A stretch of DNA of 64,000 nucleotides from Spongilla lacustris (lineage: Eukaryota; Porifera; Demospongiae; Spongillida; Spongillidae), in assembly GCA_949361645.1 (NCBI GenBank), contig OX442416.1:10130129-10194128 (forward strand), read 5' to 3'. Of the stretch, positions 45,301-54,128 are shown in pieces (position 1 is the stretch's first letter; every line of letters begins with the position of its first letter). The translations under genes and the position numbers were made by a program. The notes beneath the pieces are model-generated. The model was given only the letters and a program-made list of their open reading frames with translations. It did no database searches and was not told the DNA's origin.

Positions 45301-48300
45301 ATAAAAATGAAAATCTTCTCCGTACAAGTGCATGTACACAGCAAATAAAAAAGTGTATAATTGTTTTTAAAAAGGGCAACCATCACACTAAATTTTATCT
45401 TCGTGTGATATCACACCCATCGAGTGAATTTACTCCGTTATTTGGTGTGACCTTCACACTAAATTTTATCTTTAGTGTGACATCACACCATCGAGTGAGT
45501 TCGTTTGAAATCACCCGGCTATTTGGTGTGACCTTCACCCAGTTTTACTTTGTATTGATGACATTGTGGGATAAAGGGTAATTTAGTTTTCATGGGTTCG
45601 AATCCTGGCCAATGCATAATTTTTTTTTTTTCGCTACTGCGTGCTTATTAGGCACACTTGATTTGGTGTGTCTATTTGCGTACTACGTTCACGCCAAAGA
45701 ATAGGGGGCCTTCACACTTTTGTATTTGCTGTGTAAGTAGCAAGCACTTCAGCCATTTAGGGTACAGTATATAGTGCATCCCCCTGAATTATTAAAAAAA
45801 TACATACTGCTGGTGGCCTGGCTAAATGTACATATAGATGATATGTAATACTGGGAATGATTCAATGCCGGCAGATGGAAAGTATGGCAATGTTTCTTGA
45901 GCTACATGTAGCAAGTCGGGGATGCTAATATGCATTTATATATCAGTAAGCATAGATATGAATTGTTAGCATAGATACAAATTGGGTAAGGATATGCCTG
46001 AAGTTAGGGAAAACAAAAAATTAGAATGGGTTCACAGAATATTAAACTCCATTCCAACATCATGCTTGCTTGCTAAAGGTTTTTTCTCCTTTTTACTAGA
46101 AAGCTGCACGATAATATTATCTGCAAATAACAACTGAGTCTGAATACAAATATTCAGTTGTGATTTTGTCCAGTAGTTCACAATGTATTGTATCCACTCA
46201 TAACAATCAAGTCTATATGAGAAAGGAATATTCTAATAAAGTTTTTCAGGTGATCACTTTCATAGACTTAATGACAAAATTGCTCAACATACATTTCTAT
46301 GTGGGTCAGGTTGTTCATACAGTGCAGCAATTATGAATGTGTATAGAGCAGTTATGCAGCATGGGATTGATAATGATTCTTGATTGTACCTGATTGGTAT
46401 TATGTTACTGAAAGCTTTGTGGTGTTTATTACTTCGTTTTACCCCTATATTGCTATGCCACTATGTGTATACACGTGTAGTTCAATCATAATGGCAAATA
46501 AAATGTAATCAGCAAAAAATTAGATAAAAGTACTGGTGCATGCAACTGATGAATAAACTAATTAATGAATTCATTCAGTCATTTCTCTTCTTCAGACTGC
46601 AGTTGTATTCCTGATGATGTTATGGTCCATTGTCATGCAACAGATACCATCGAAGTTGACAGTGCTGGTTATGTGTACAATAATGTCTCCCACAAGTTTT
46701 CTATTGAGTTTCCACAAGGAGCCATTCCATTGGCAAAACATGTATATGTTTCCATTGGGATTATGCTCAATGGACCATTTATTTTTCCAAGTGACATGAA
46801 ACCCATCTCTCCAATTTACTGGATATGCATCCATCCAGAAGTGAAGTTGTTGAAAAGTGTAAGAATCAGACTTCCACATATTATGGACTGTGAAGGACGA
46901 GCGCCTACAGACATACCTATGTACTTGGCAAAAGCTTTGCACCATAATCACACCAATGACCAGCACGGAAAAATGGTATATTCTTTTGACAAAAAGAATA
47001 AAGTAACAATAATTCATGGCCAGCAGGCTGAATTTGAAACAGATCATTTTTGCTTTACATGTCTAATTGAGCATGAAGACAAAAATAAAAAGCACCTATA
47101 CTGTTGTATACCAACTGTGGATTACAATAAGTCTGAAATTTATCTTGTTGTGACCTATCTTCTGGACACATGTATTGAGGTAACACAAAAATCATTTTTT
47201 CAGAACACAAGTGGTTTTAAATATTTTTTTCGTTTTAGTCTGTGAAGAAAAAAATGAAATCACAAAATCATGAGATCCTTCCCCAGACCCCATTGAAATT
47301 GAATTCTGATCAAATACTCAGAGTCTTTTATGTGGAAACTCCGAATTGGATTATTACAGTTCATGTGGGCAAAGAAGGGGTATGTAGTAGTACAACATTC
47401 CATGGGTTTATATATTCGTCCTTAGATTAAAATAGATTCTGTTGACTTCCGGAAGTACGAGCCTGATCAGTTACAAACTATGGAGAAACATGACATGTAT
47501 CCTCCCCGATTTGTCATCCGTGTTGAATGTTTTACACAGGACCCTAAAAATCTGTCACTTTCCCTTCATGATGGCTCCACCATTCGTTGGAATACTGAGA
47601 TACGTTTACCTTTAAAATGTACGTTGACAATTTGTACTTGTTATACGTACCAAATATACTCATTGTATAGTTTGTTTTGATTGAACTATTAAAATATTAT
47701 AATTCTAGCATGCAAAGGATAGCAATATCTGCGAGAAAAGCATTCAATAATTGATTTGAGGAAAGCCAGAGTTTGAAACAGATCATTTTTGCTTTACATG
47801 TCTAATTGAGCATGAAGACAAAAATGCAAAGCACTTATACTGTTGTATACCAATTGTGAATTACAATAAGTCTGAAATTTATCTTTTTGTGACCTCAGTA
47901 ACACATTTTTCAGTAAGAATTGTACAAATATTTACTTTTGTCTAAAAAATTCATTGCGCAATTGCAAGCTGTATTTCCATTAATTGTGCTTGTTTTAATT
48001 TACTCTGGGTATGTTACAAATGTATATCATGCATGTACATGTACATCATCAGTTCATCAGTAGTTCATGCTCTGCACAATAGCCAAATTAAACAAATTTA
48101 CTCATTGTATGATTTGATTTCATCCAGATATATAACAAAAAAATTCTAGCATGCAAAGAATAGCAATATGTGTAAGAAAAGCATGCAATAAAAAGCCAGA
48201 GTCCTTTTCAAAAAGGGAAGCTTCAAAACGCTTTTAAAAACATTGAACACAACAGTGATATATATATATATATATATTTGCATAATACCTAATATCCTTT

Positions 48301-51300
48301 TCAGATCCACCTAGTCAAGTATCAAATGAACCTACTTCTGAAAGTGAGAATAGTACAAATTTTTACTTAATTCATTGCGCAATTGCAAGCTGTATTTCCT
48401 TTAATGGTGCTTGTTTTTAATTACTCTGGGTAGGTTACAAATGTATATCCTGCATGTACATGTACATCATCAGTTCATCAGTAGTTCAGGCTCTGCACAA
48501 TAGCCAAATTAAACAAATCAAGTTTAGATGTGACTGCACTAAATAAAACACTACTATGGTATAAGCAGTGCAATGACAAAAAAATCAAAAATCAAAACAA
48601 AGCATACTTTTAGGAGAAAAGTTTCATTACATATGCTTTAAATAATTTGTGAAATCACTTTTGTGAGGTTCCAAAAATATTAACCATTATGTGAGATATA
48701 TCCTCCATTATTGGTCTGTACTTCGAACATCTTTTTTATTTACATCACAGGCCATGTACTACTCTACGATGGACATGTACTCTGTATGATACATTAGGTG
48801 GTCGAATACTAGTACCGGGTTTTGATTCGTGTTCTTGATGCTATAGGTCTTGCAGACTGAAAGTGACATATCATCCATATTCTTTCCATGCTCTGATAGA
48901 AGTTTAGTGTCATTGTTACTCTCTGCAGGTGACTGTACAGTTGTACATTGTGTAGATCATGTTTCCCTTCATGCTGATGATTTCCAGTTCCTTTCATCTT
49001 CTCATCAGTGGGTACTGTGGTCAGGTGGTGATGATTCCTATGTAATTGACCTTCTGGAGTGGCTACAATGTGAGATCTTGGTGTTGCAGCAGCAGTCACA
49101 ATAGTTCCCTTTGTTTTCTTGTCACCTTTTTTGAACCAAACTTCAGTATCTGGCTTCATTGGGGAGAGTGATAGTACCTTGTCGTAAATCATAGCTGGTT
49201 TTTTGTTGCTGTTTTAATTGCTGATAATAGCTGCGAAAGTCATCAGAATATTGTCATCCTATAGTCAACTGTGTTTCAATCTGAGGTACTGTTTGCTGAT
49301 TCTCCTACCAAAAAGAAGCTCTGCAGAACTCAGTCCACACCAAGGAAATTGTTGCACTCTATGGTTCAGCAGTGCATGCCATGGATACACAGTGCTGCTT
49401 AACAAGTTTTTAGCAGTATTAACCACATGCTCTGCATGACCATATTAATATAGGCTACACAGAGTAATATGGGCTACTAGTAGAGTGCTGAAATCCATAA
49501 TGTGTAGCAAACTCCTTCATTTCTTCTGAAATAAACTGGGCTCCATTGTCACTCACAACTTCCTCGGGCTTTGGTTGAGGCTGTTGTAGCCAACTGTTCT
49601 ACCTCTGGATACCATGAAAATAAGCCAACTACAAGCAAATAAGTATACATCTGTACTCACCCTCTGCCATGGTAGGCTGGTAGATAAGAAGAAATCATAG
49701 GTTTAACTGGAGGGGGGTTATGTTTTGCACACACATGACATATTTGCACCATCTTAATAACACTGATGTTTTGCAAGACCAGGCCACCACGGCAAGCTCC
49801 ACAACTCCAGTAATTGTTCAGTTAAATTTGTGGGCTAGGCATCATGTATTGCAGAGTTCTTGTCAGGGTCTGGTTGAATCCCATCTCGATTTGCTATGTC
49901 GCCAAATAAAATTTACTTGCCATTTGGACGAGACAAATTTATCAGGCTTTATGGTTACTTCAGCATCTCTTATACATTCTAGTAGTACAGCAGTTAGCCT
50001 GTCATCATGTTCCTGTTGGGTCTTACCAAATACCAAGGTATTATCCATTTGGCAAAGACTTCCACTAAGATTTGTAATCATCCTTTGCGAAAAGAACTCT
50101 GGTGCGTAAGATATTAAAACAATAGTGACCAAAAGGCATGACAAATGTAGTAAGGAGTCGACAGCTGTTGGATAGAGGTATCTGCCAAAATCCACAGTTG
50201 GCATCAAGCTTACTGAACACAGCAGCACCAGCTTGTTGAACTAGTGTTTTATCAACAGTGGGAAAATTTTGCATGACCATTCTGATAATTCGATCTTATG
50301 AAGAGTTATTATGGTCATCAGTTCCATGAATATCAATCTTCAAATGGTCTAAATCTAAATACTCAAATACTGTAAATTGATGGCTATTAGTGTAACAATG
50401 ACCTCAGATTTAATATAGGTGGAGTATAATATGGTTAGATGTTTACATCAGCATGATGGGATTATGTAGTAAACAATACATTTGTATTGTGTTTTAGACA
50501 CAATACTGACTTGTGTATAATGTTTTCCAGCAATACTAAGTAAATGTACTGTTAAACTTTAATCCCCTGTCGTCCTACACGTAGGATTATCGTCCTACGT
50601 GTTGACAATATTTTAGCAAACTGATATGATCAAACAACAAACAAAAATCTCATTGTACTGTAGAAATGGTTATTTAAAAGTATTTTTACTTTCTTGCAAT
50701 CCTTCAAAGATTGTCAAATGCAATCAATACTGCAAAGATAAAAGATGTATTTGTGGTATATCGCAATGCAACTTAAAGTACGAAAAGAGTAACATGATAA
50801 AATAGGTGGGTAGTAAGGCAGGTTTTTTGCAGTAAGCATTCATTGTAGATTTGATAATTGCTGGCTCCACAAGTTTATGAACGATATATATTTGTCAGAC
50901 TTATGTTGCAGGAATAGCCAAGTGAATGACAAAAACGTAAAAACGAACAGTGCGTTTTCAGTAAAAATGGCAAAACCAATTAGAGTAAAAACACTGCTCT
51001 AGAATGTACATGTATAAAGCAGACCCATCATTCTTCAAAAAACATTCCAAACAGTTCTACTTGTACTTTTTTCTGTTACAATTTAATTCTGTACATAATG
51101 CATTCTTAAGAACCATATCTGCTTATTTGCATCGTGTAACGAAGCCTGGTTGTGATTTTTAAAAATGACAGACAATTGGTAAATTTAGCAAGACAGACAT
51201 ATGAAACAACAGTAGAGAAATGTATGCCAAAAAACTTCATTTGTATTTTCAAATATTGGTTCTACGCATGGGACTTGGACCTGGGGAATTAAAAAATAAT

Positions 51301-52076
51301 TCTCATACACATGTACATACAATGTATTTTTTATTTATTTAGCTACATGGATATATTAGAATATTTTAATTACCAGTTATGTCATGTTACTGCATATACG
51401 TATGGTCTCCTACTGCTGTGTCAGCTGCATGCACTCCTAAACTGTCTGGAAACTGTAGCCTATAATGGTGCAGTTCTTGAAATATGACTATTCTGATGCA
51501 GACTTTCTTAATGATACAGATGACTCAGTGCCTGCTCCAACCCTTCTGCATTCTATAAATTGTTATCCTACCAAAATTGCTGCTGGATGGAGAACCATTG
51601 GTACTACTATCCAGTGCCAGGATGCAGGAAAGCAAAGGGAATACATAGAACTGGCAGACCTTATGAATGATATTGCCTCAGTGATCCCAGCCAAATGGAG
51701 AGCTGTAGGTATCCAGTTAAACCTGTCAACAGGCGAGCTTGATAGCATCCAGAATCAAAATGCTGGGAAGCCGGAGTCAGACCGTAATTCATTTGAACAA
51801 GTGTTCAATAAATGGAGGCAGCAATGCACCAATCCTGATCAATATACATGGCAGAAGATTGTACAGGTTCTAAAGACACCATCAGTTCAAGAGCATGCTC
51901 TGGCTGAACGTCTTAATGCATGGTATGCCGGAAAAATCCTTGTTTCCAAGGACGGTAAAAAGCATAATGCCCTAACTATGAATCATGCTTTTAATGGCAG
52001 TAAATGTATGTGTATCATCCTGTTAGTTGCAATATTTTGTGTATGTATACTTTTAGCAATATGCATAATGTTGTGA
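37219..52076 (+). CDS. CARD-like / (ZU5-UPA-like)x2 / Death protein, ~10 exons
   Basis: Exons: 37,219-37,585 (CARD-like); 42,395-42,996 (ZU5-1); 43,050-43,190 and 43,853-44,100 (UPA-1); 45,013-45,038 (26-bp microexon); 46,596-47,179 (ZU5-2); 47,239-47,379 and 47,426-47,618 (UPA-2); 48,305-48,343 (linker); about 51,502-52,076 (Death and stop). The total is 2,916 bp, an exact multiple of three (971 aa), and every junction is phase-consistent without stops. The first six features parallel the minus-strand paralog exon for exon, but its Death exon is replaced by a second ZU5-UPA module. The microexon is what brings the phase from 2 to 1 for ZU5-2, strong evidence for one gene. Introns carry foldback and retroelement debris. 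Least certain are the linker exon, the exact start of the last exon, and whether the hydrophobic tail is coding. Confidence 0.7.
37780..38010. repeat. repeat pairing with 61,615-61,870
   Basis: Shared blocks are AAGGTTTTGAGCTTATCGAT, TATCGAATATGTACTGAAAT, TACTGAA(C/T)GGTAATGATT and GCCTTCCTTATTAGTTCCT. It lies in the first intron of the plus-strand gene. Confidence 0.75.
38741..39027 (+). pseudogene. C-terminal fragment of a reverse-transcriptase-type retroelement
   Basis: The frame includes AGAAALSTEVRKHMENDPKC, LGWCCIPLVAESYDAWGKEA, LASRLAI and LYSRLNLHLVRANATAIL before a stop. This resembles the C-terminal end of retroelement polyproteins common in cnidarian and sponge genomes; I know the pattern from memory and cannot name the clade. 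An in-phase TAG lies immediately before the open stretch, and no upstream catalytic domain is present. It is intronic in the plus-strand gene and so is probably debris. Confidence 0.6.
38862..39264. repeat. exact tandem duplication, 200-bp period
   Basis: 38,862-39,061 is repeated without visible difference at 39,062-39,264 (period 200), duplicating the retroelement C-terminus and its stop. It is either very recent or an assembly duplication. A (TA)n/(TTA)n tract follows at 39,287-39,340. Confidence 0.95.
39710..40532. mobile_element. 823-bp large foldback element, complete copy
   Basis: The left end CATATGGGACAGTGTCC and right end GGACACTGTCCCATATG begin arms of about 360-390 bp that pair almost throughout (for example TCGGGCTTGTGGGGTTATAA, ATCCGTTACGGAGATACAGT). 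They meet at a 70-base partly palindromic centre containing GCCAATGATTTTGGC and GCGTCCCGCTC. Indels near the homologous end of the arms shift them slightly. No protein is encoded; short frames in the two arms are mirror images. Related copies lie at 59,563-60,153 and 62,284-62,733. Confidence 0.9.
40965..41245 (+). pseudogene. retroelement C-terminal zinc-finger region, frameshifted
   Basis: One frame gives CPLCHHNMDAWGHHMLTC, a CxxC...H..H...C finger. Another gives SRPAQILVPNWSLSR, a motif that in intact elements follows that finger and precedes the block seen at 38,741-39,027. The frame changes and in-frame stops make it dead. Order relative to the 38.7-kb fragment is reversed, so they are separate insertions or rearranged. 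Confidence 0.55.
41400..42390. other. intronic stretch with no recognised feature
   Basis: I looked here for an alternative first exon of the ZU5 gene. Only weak candidates (for example 42,236-42,300, poor donor) were found, so nothing is called. Confidence 0.4.
42395..42996 (+). CDS. exon 2: ZU5 domain 1
   Basis: Acceptor ATATTATAG, phase 1; donor GTAAGT, phase 0. Shows SSQGGIYENLEYGLKIFVPR, SAVDEGETLEMKILP and PYYWIVLSLP. The self-cleavage position reads QNSYILCG, without His-Phe-Ser. Confidence 0.85.
43050..43190 (+). CDS. exon 3: UPA-like 1, first part (141 bp)
   Basis: Begins ECMKQATERLKYKVKVTAIT after acceptor GCTGCAG and ends at donor GTAAGT; phase 0 at both ends. Confidence 0.8.
43853..44100 (+). 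CDS. exon 4: UPA-like 1, second part
   Basis: Acceptor TTTACTCAG; starts IKEKDIQLHLNP, with YPPFVEFSVNV and ISIHGSDRKGCFF strands; donor GTAAAC, phase 2. Confidence 0.8.
45013..45038 (+). CDS. exon 5: 26-bp microexon
   Basis: Acceptor TTCTTCTTACAG and donor GTAAGG flank 26 bases that read VSRQETFL between split codons. It converts phase 2 (exon 4) to phase 1 (exon 6) without a stop, linking the two ZU5-UPA modules. Confidence 0.65.
45385..45545. repeat. two ~80-bp tandem units with GTGTGA/TCACAC palindromes
   Basis: TCACACTAAATTTTATCTT followed by GTGTGA(T/C)ATCACACC, ATCGAGTGA and TTTGGTGTGACCTTCAC occurs twice. This is probably a small repetitive element within the intron between the microexon and ZU5-2. 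Confidence 0.65.
45592..45633 (+). promoter_or_regulatory. tRNA-like B-box followed by oligo-T
   Basis: GGTTCGAATCC, an exact pol III B-box, is followed 15 bases later by a T(12) run, which could terminate pol III. I found no matching A-box or cloverleaf upstream, so this is at best a relic of a tRNA-derived SINE. Confidence 0.3.
46596..47179 (+). CDS. exon 6: ZU5 domain 2 with His-Phe-Cys
   Basis: Acceptor CTCTTCTTCAG, phase 1; donor GTAACA, phase 0. ZU5 features are AGYVYNNVSHKFSIEFPQGA, the IPLAKHVYVSIGIML strand and SPIYWI. Near the C-terminal end it reads DHFCFTCLIE (HFC codons at 47,045-47,053), aligned with the HFS/SFS self-cleavage site of PIDD1 and FIIND domains. Confidence 0.85.
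47239..47379 (+). CDS. exon 7: UPA-like 2, first part (141 bp)
   Basis: Acceptor TCGTTTTAG; starts SVKKKMKSQNHEIL, then an ILRVFYVETPNWIITVHVG strand pair; donor GTATGT. Exactly 141 bp like its two homologues. Confidence 0.8.
47426..47618 (+). CDS. exon 8: UPA-like 2, second part
   Basis: Acceptor TCGTCCTTAG; starts IKIDSVDFRKYEP, aligned with IKEKDIQ of the first module, followed by YPPRFVIRVEC and LSLHDGS strands; donor GTACGT, phase 1. Confidence 0.75.
47760..47905 (+). pseudogene. partial duplicate of the ZU5-2 exon end
   Basis: GAAACAGATCATTTTTGCTT and the following bases repeat 47,033-47,165 with few changes, including the HFC codons. It ends before a donor; GTGACCTCAG replaces the source sequence. 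It lies just after exon 8, so it is intronic debris from a local duplication. Confidence 0.8.
47945..48520. repeat. local tandem duplication, ~420-bp spacing
   Basis: ATTGCGCAATTGCAAGCTGT through CTGCACAATAGCCAAATTAA occurs at 47,950-48,097 and again at 48,372-48,516. The possible linker exon lies between the two copies. Confidence 0.75.
48305..48343 (+). CDS. exon 9: possible 39-bp linker exon
   Basis: Acceptor CTTTTCAG and donor GTGAGA enclose 39 bases reading PPSQVSNEPTSE, phase 1 to 1, so it can be included or skipped without changing frame. Confidence 0.45.
48809..50330 (-). pseudogene. antisense Ty3/Gypsy pol remnant (RT and integrase parts)
   Basis: On the minus strand, upstream to downstream: an RT part with FSKLDANCGFWQIPLS, TFVMPFGHY and QMDNTLVFGKTQQEHD; integrase pieces with stops near 49,300-49,560; and an integrase C-terminal part with VWFKKGDKKTKGTIV and GQLHRN. 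The active-site pair appears altered (MDN where YxDD/MDD is expected), and several frameshifts and stops separate the parts. No LTRs were found. It sits in the last intron of the plus-strand CARD-ZU5-Death gene and belongs to the same K02A2.6-like type as the relic at 15.2 kb. Confidence 0.75.
50340..51460. other. intronic stretch with no recognised feature
   Basis: AT-rich intron sequence between the antisense retroelement and the Death exon. Only a small inverted pair (GTCGTCCTACACGTAGGA-type, 50,570-50,600) was noted. Confidence 0.4.
51502..52076 (+). CDS. exon 10: Death domain, possible hydrophobic tail
   Basis: In-phase acceptors lie before 51,502, 51,520 and 51,529. The frame contains LADLMNDIASVIPAKWRAVG, then LDSIQNQNAGK, FEQVFNKWRQQC, YTWQKIVQVLK and ALAERL, a clear Death domain at roughly residues 831-915. 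The last 23 codons (ILLVAIFCVCILLAICIML) are strongly hydrophobic and could be a tail anchor. A GTATGT donor at the start of that stretch means it may instead be intron read-through. Confidence 0.8.
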
Positions 52077-52529
52077 TGCATTTTTTGGAATAGTGTACAC
52101 ACTTATACGTGTATTTTTCAATAAATACTCAGACACAGTTCAGAGCAGAACCATTATCAGGTGCATCTCCAAGCCTATTAATGAGGCTTGCAAAGTGAAA
52201 CACATGTATGAGCAACATATATGTCATGCCGCTCTATACTGCCCACTAGCTATAGCAATTTAAAATTTTTGCAGTTAAATTATAACATGAAATGGACAAA
52301 ACTATATATGCATAGATGAATATAGTTATATATTGTCTTGTTTTTGCTTCTTTTGAAAAGGCAGCAAGACAAAATTCATTTATTTGTGCAGCTGAAAACA
52401 TTGCCATGCTACCATTGCAGCTTGCTATGCCATTGATCACAATACTGTCTGTTTTTGTGCTGATGTTAAGAAGATGCACAGTAATGTAACTCATGCCTCC
52501 TGCATAATGTGTCCTTTTGGTCATATAGG

Positions 52530-52618
52530 TTCAGTGTGTATGTATGGCTTGCTGCCGCTATATGTTCGTCTTGTCGTGACCATCTGCCCAAGCCATGAAC
52601 CTCCACTCAGAGCAATTG
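52530..52618 (+). CDS. possible additional 3' exon, unrecognised
   Basis: Acceptor GGTCATATAG and donor GTAAGC bound an open 89-bp block reading GSVCMYGLLPLYVRL. I do not recognise it. It would matter only if the Death exon is spliced at 52,005 or so instead of reading through the hydrophobic tail. Confidence 0.25.
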
Positions 52619-53089
52619 TAAGCAATAGTCTATTATCACTGCTTCAGGTGGATATATAAGGTGAAAATAGTGAAAAATAAATATAAATACTGCTACTGTA
52701 TGATGCCGGATATCCATGGAGACATGGAGGGTACAATATGCGAGCCACTTAGAATTTGGCACCACAATTATAAAACAAAGAAAAGGTAGAGGATAAGAGG
52801 AGATATTAGTAGTGAAGGAACAACATATATTATGCTTGTACCACAAGTATTTAATTTTCCCGCCCAACACGCTTTTCATTAGTCACCAGCTACCTAAACC
52901 GGTTTATCAGGATCAATCTAAGCATAGCACACAGATCCCAGCTGCACATATCATATATAAGTCATATACAAGGACCTGGATTCAAAACCCTCAACTCTTG
53001 ACTGAAGGCAAAGCCAGTAGCAAAGGCATCAGGATTTTTAAAATGTCTGTCCCTGATGTGTGTGCAGATTAAAGCAATTGGCCATCACT

Positions 53090-53225
53090 TCACACCAAAG
53101 ATGCTCATCACACTTCTTGCCATTTTCATATGTGGCCCACAAAGGACCATGCACCATGCACTGAGTGCACCATAGAATACGTCTGTCATCATCGCCAAAC
53201 TGTATCTCTTGTATACAGCTGTGTT
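53090..53225 (-). CDS. unrecognised coding-like segment with Cys/His pattern
   Basis: One minus-strand frame reads IQFGDDDRRILWCTQCMVHG, ATYENGKKCDEHLWCEV. The C-x-x-C...C...H...C spacing could form a small zinc site. The open frame extends into the purine tract, so boundaries are uncertain. I do not recognise the family; it may belong with the segment at 53.7-53.9 kb. Confidence 0.3.
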
Positions 53226-53264
53226 GTAGGTGGAGAAGGCAGTGAATGAGGGGAAGGAGAAAAA

Positions 53265-53475
53265 GAATGTTATAAGGAGAGTGGAGATGACAAGGGGATG
53301 AGGGGAGGGGAGGGGAGGGGTGGAGGGGAAGGGAGAACAGAAGGGGGATAGGAGAGAGGAGGATACGGGGGATAGGAAGAGGAGGATAAGGTGGATAGGA
53401 CGGAGGAGGGGAAGGAAGTAGAGAAGGGGAGAGGAGGGGAAGGTAGAAGAGCATGATAGTGGGAAGGGGAGGAGC
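53265..53475. repeat. polypurine tract (GGGGA)n-like
   Basis: About 210 bases almost only G and A on the plus strand, with GGGGAGGGGAGGGG cores. Long minus-strand open frames here (138-172 codons, Pro/Ser/Leu-rich) are composition artefacts. Confidence 0.85.
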
Positions 53476-53654
53476 ATAGAAGGATTTAGCATGCACAACA
53501 TTACACCTGTAGATAAGCATTACACCCCTTGGCAACATATCCATGGGACATGGCACTCACAAACATACACATACATGTTTCCTTTCCTTTTTTCCATGTG
53601 CACCTACAGGTGCAATAACATATAATTCAGCTCACATCTGGCAGATACATACAT

Positions 53655-53939
53655 TTGAATAAGTATACCTTCCCCAGAACAGCAGTGCTTGTGGCCTTGT
53701 CAAGAACAAAGCTGTCCTCATAGAATGCTGCTGGTGTATGTAGCAACTGCTGTAGGGTTAGTTCTACAGGAGAGACATGACTTATGGATTACCAGTGCAG
53801 TCTGACTGGGCAGCACCTGATTTGCTCTGGTGAGGACCACAAAAGGACACGCATTTGTAAGGACATTAACGTTGATAGAGTAGCACTTATAAATGGTCCG
53901 ACCATCTTTGAGAGCCTGCAAAGCGCACTGAGCTTCCAT
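53655..53939 (-). CDS. unrecognised coding-like segment, possible frameshift
   Basis: The minus strand reads MEAQCALQALKDGRTIYKCY and ACPFVVLTRANQVLPSQTAL. After an apparent one-base shift near 53,768, ELTLQQLLHTPAAFYEDSFV leads to a GTATAC donor. The non-random amino-acid usage in two adjoining frames suggests a decayed or mis-sequenced exon. No family is recognised. Confidence 0.3.
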
Positions 53940-54063
53940 GAGAGAGAAAGGAGGGGGTGGGGGGGGGGGGGGGGGGTGCGAATAGTTTTTTCCTCATCGT
54001 TAGACGTTAGGTGACACACCTGTACACGTCACGCAACAAATGCAAACTTCTTTGGCCTTAGTA

Positions 54064-54128
54064 CCGACAGCGAGTTGCATACGTTGCATATGTTGGTATA
54101 GTTGCATACGTTGCATATGTTGGTATAG
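54064..54128. repeat. 27-bp tandem repeat, two copies
   Basis: GTTGCATACGTTGCATATGT plus TGGTATA is repeated twice exactly. An (ACA)n microsatellite lies at 54,603-54,630. The rest of 53,980-55,140 contains no gene I can support. Confidence 0.8.

Noticed and set aside
45540..45635. tRNA gene suggested by GGTTCGAATCC and oligo-T
   Set aside because: No A-box, acceptor stem or cloverleaf could be drawn upstream; recorded only as a B-box-like relic.
46565..47245. Independent second ZU5 gene starting at 46,565
   Set aside because: The ATG precedes a strong acceptor at 46,595; the exon is in phase with the microexon, so it is treated as internal.
53038..53556. Minus-strand open frames of 138 and 172 codons
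   Set aside because: Most of their length translates a homopurine tract; only the short Cys-containing part was kept as a weak candidate.
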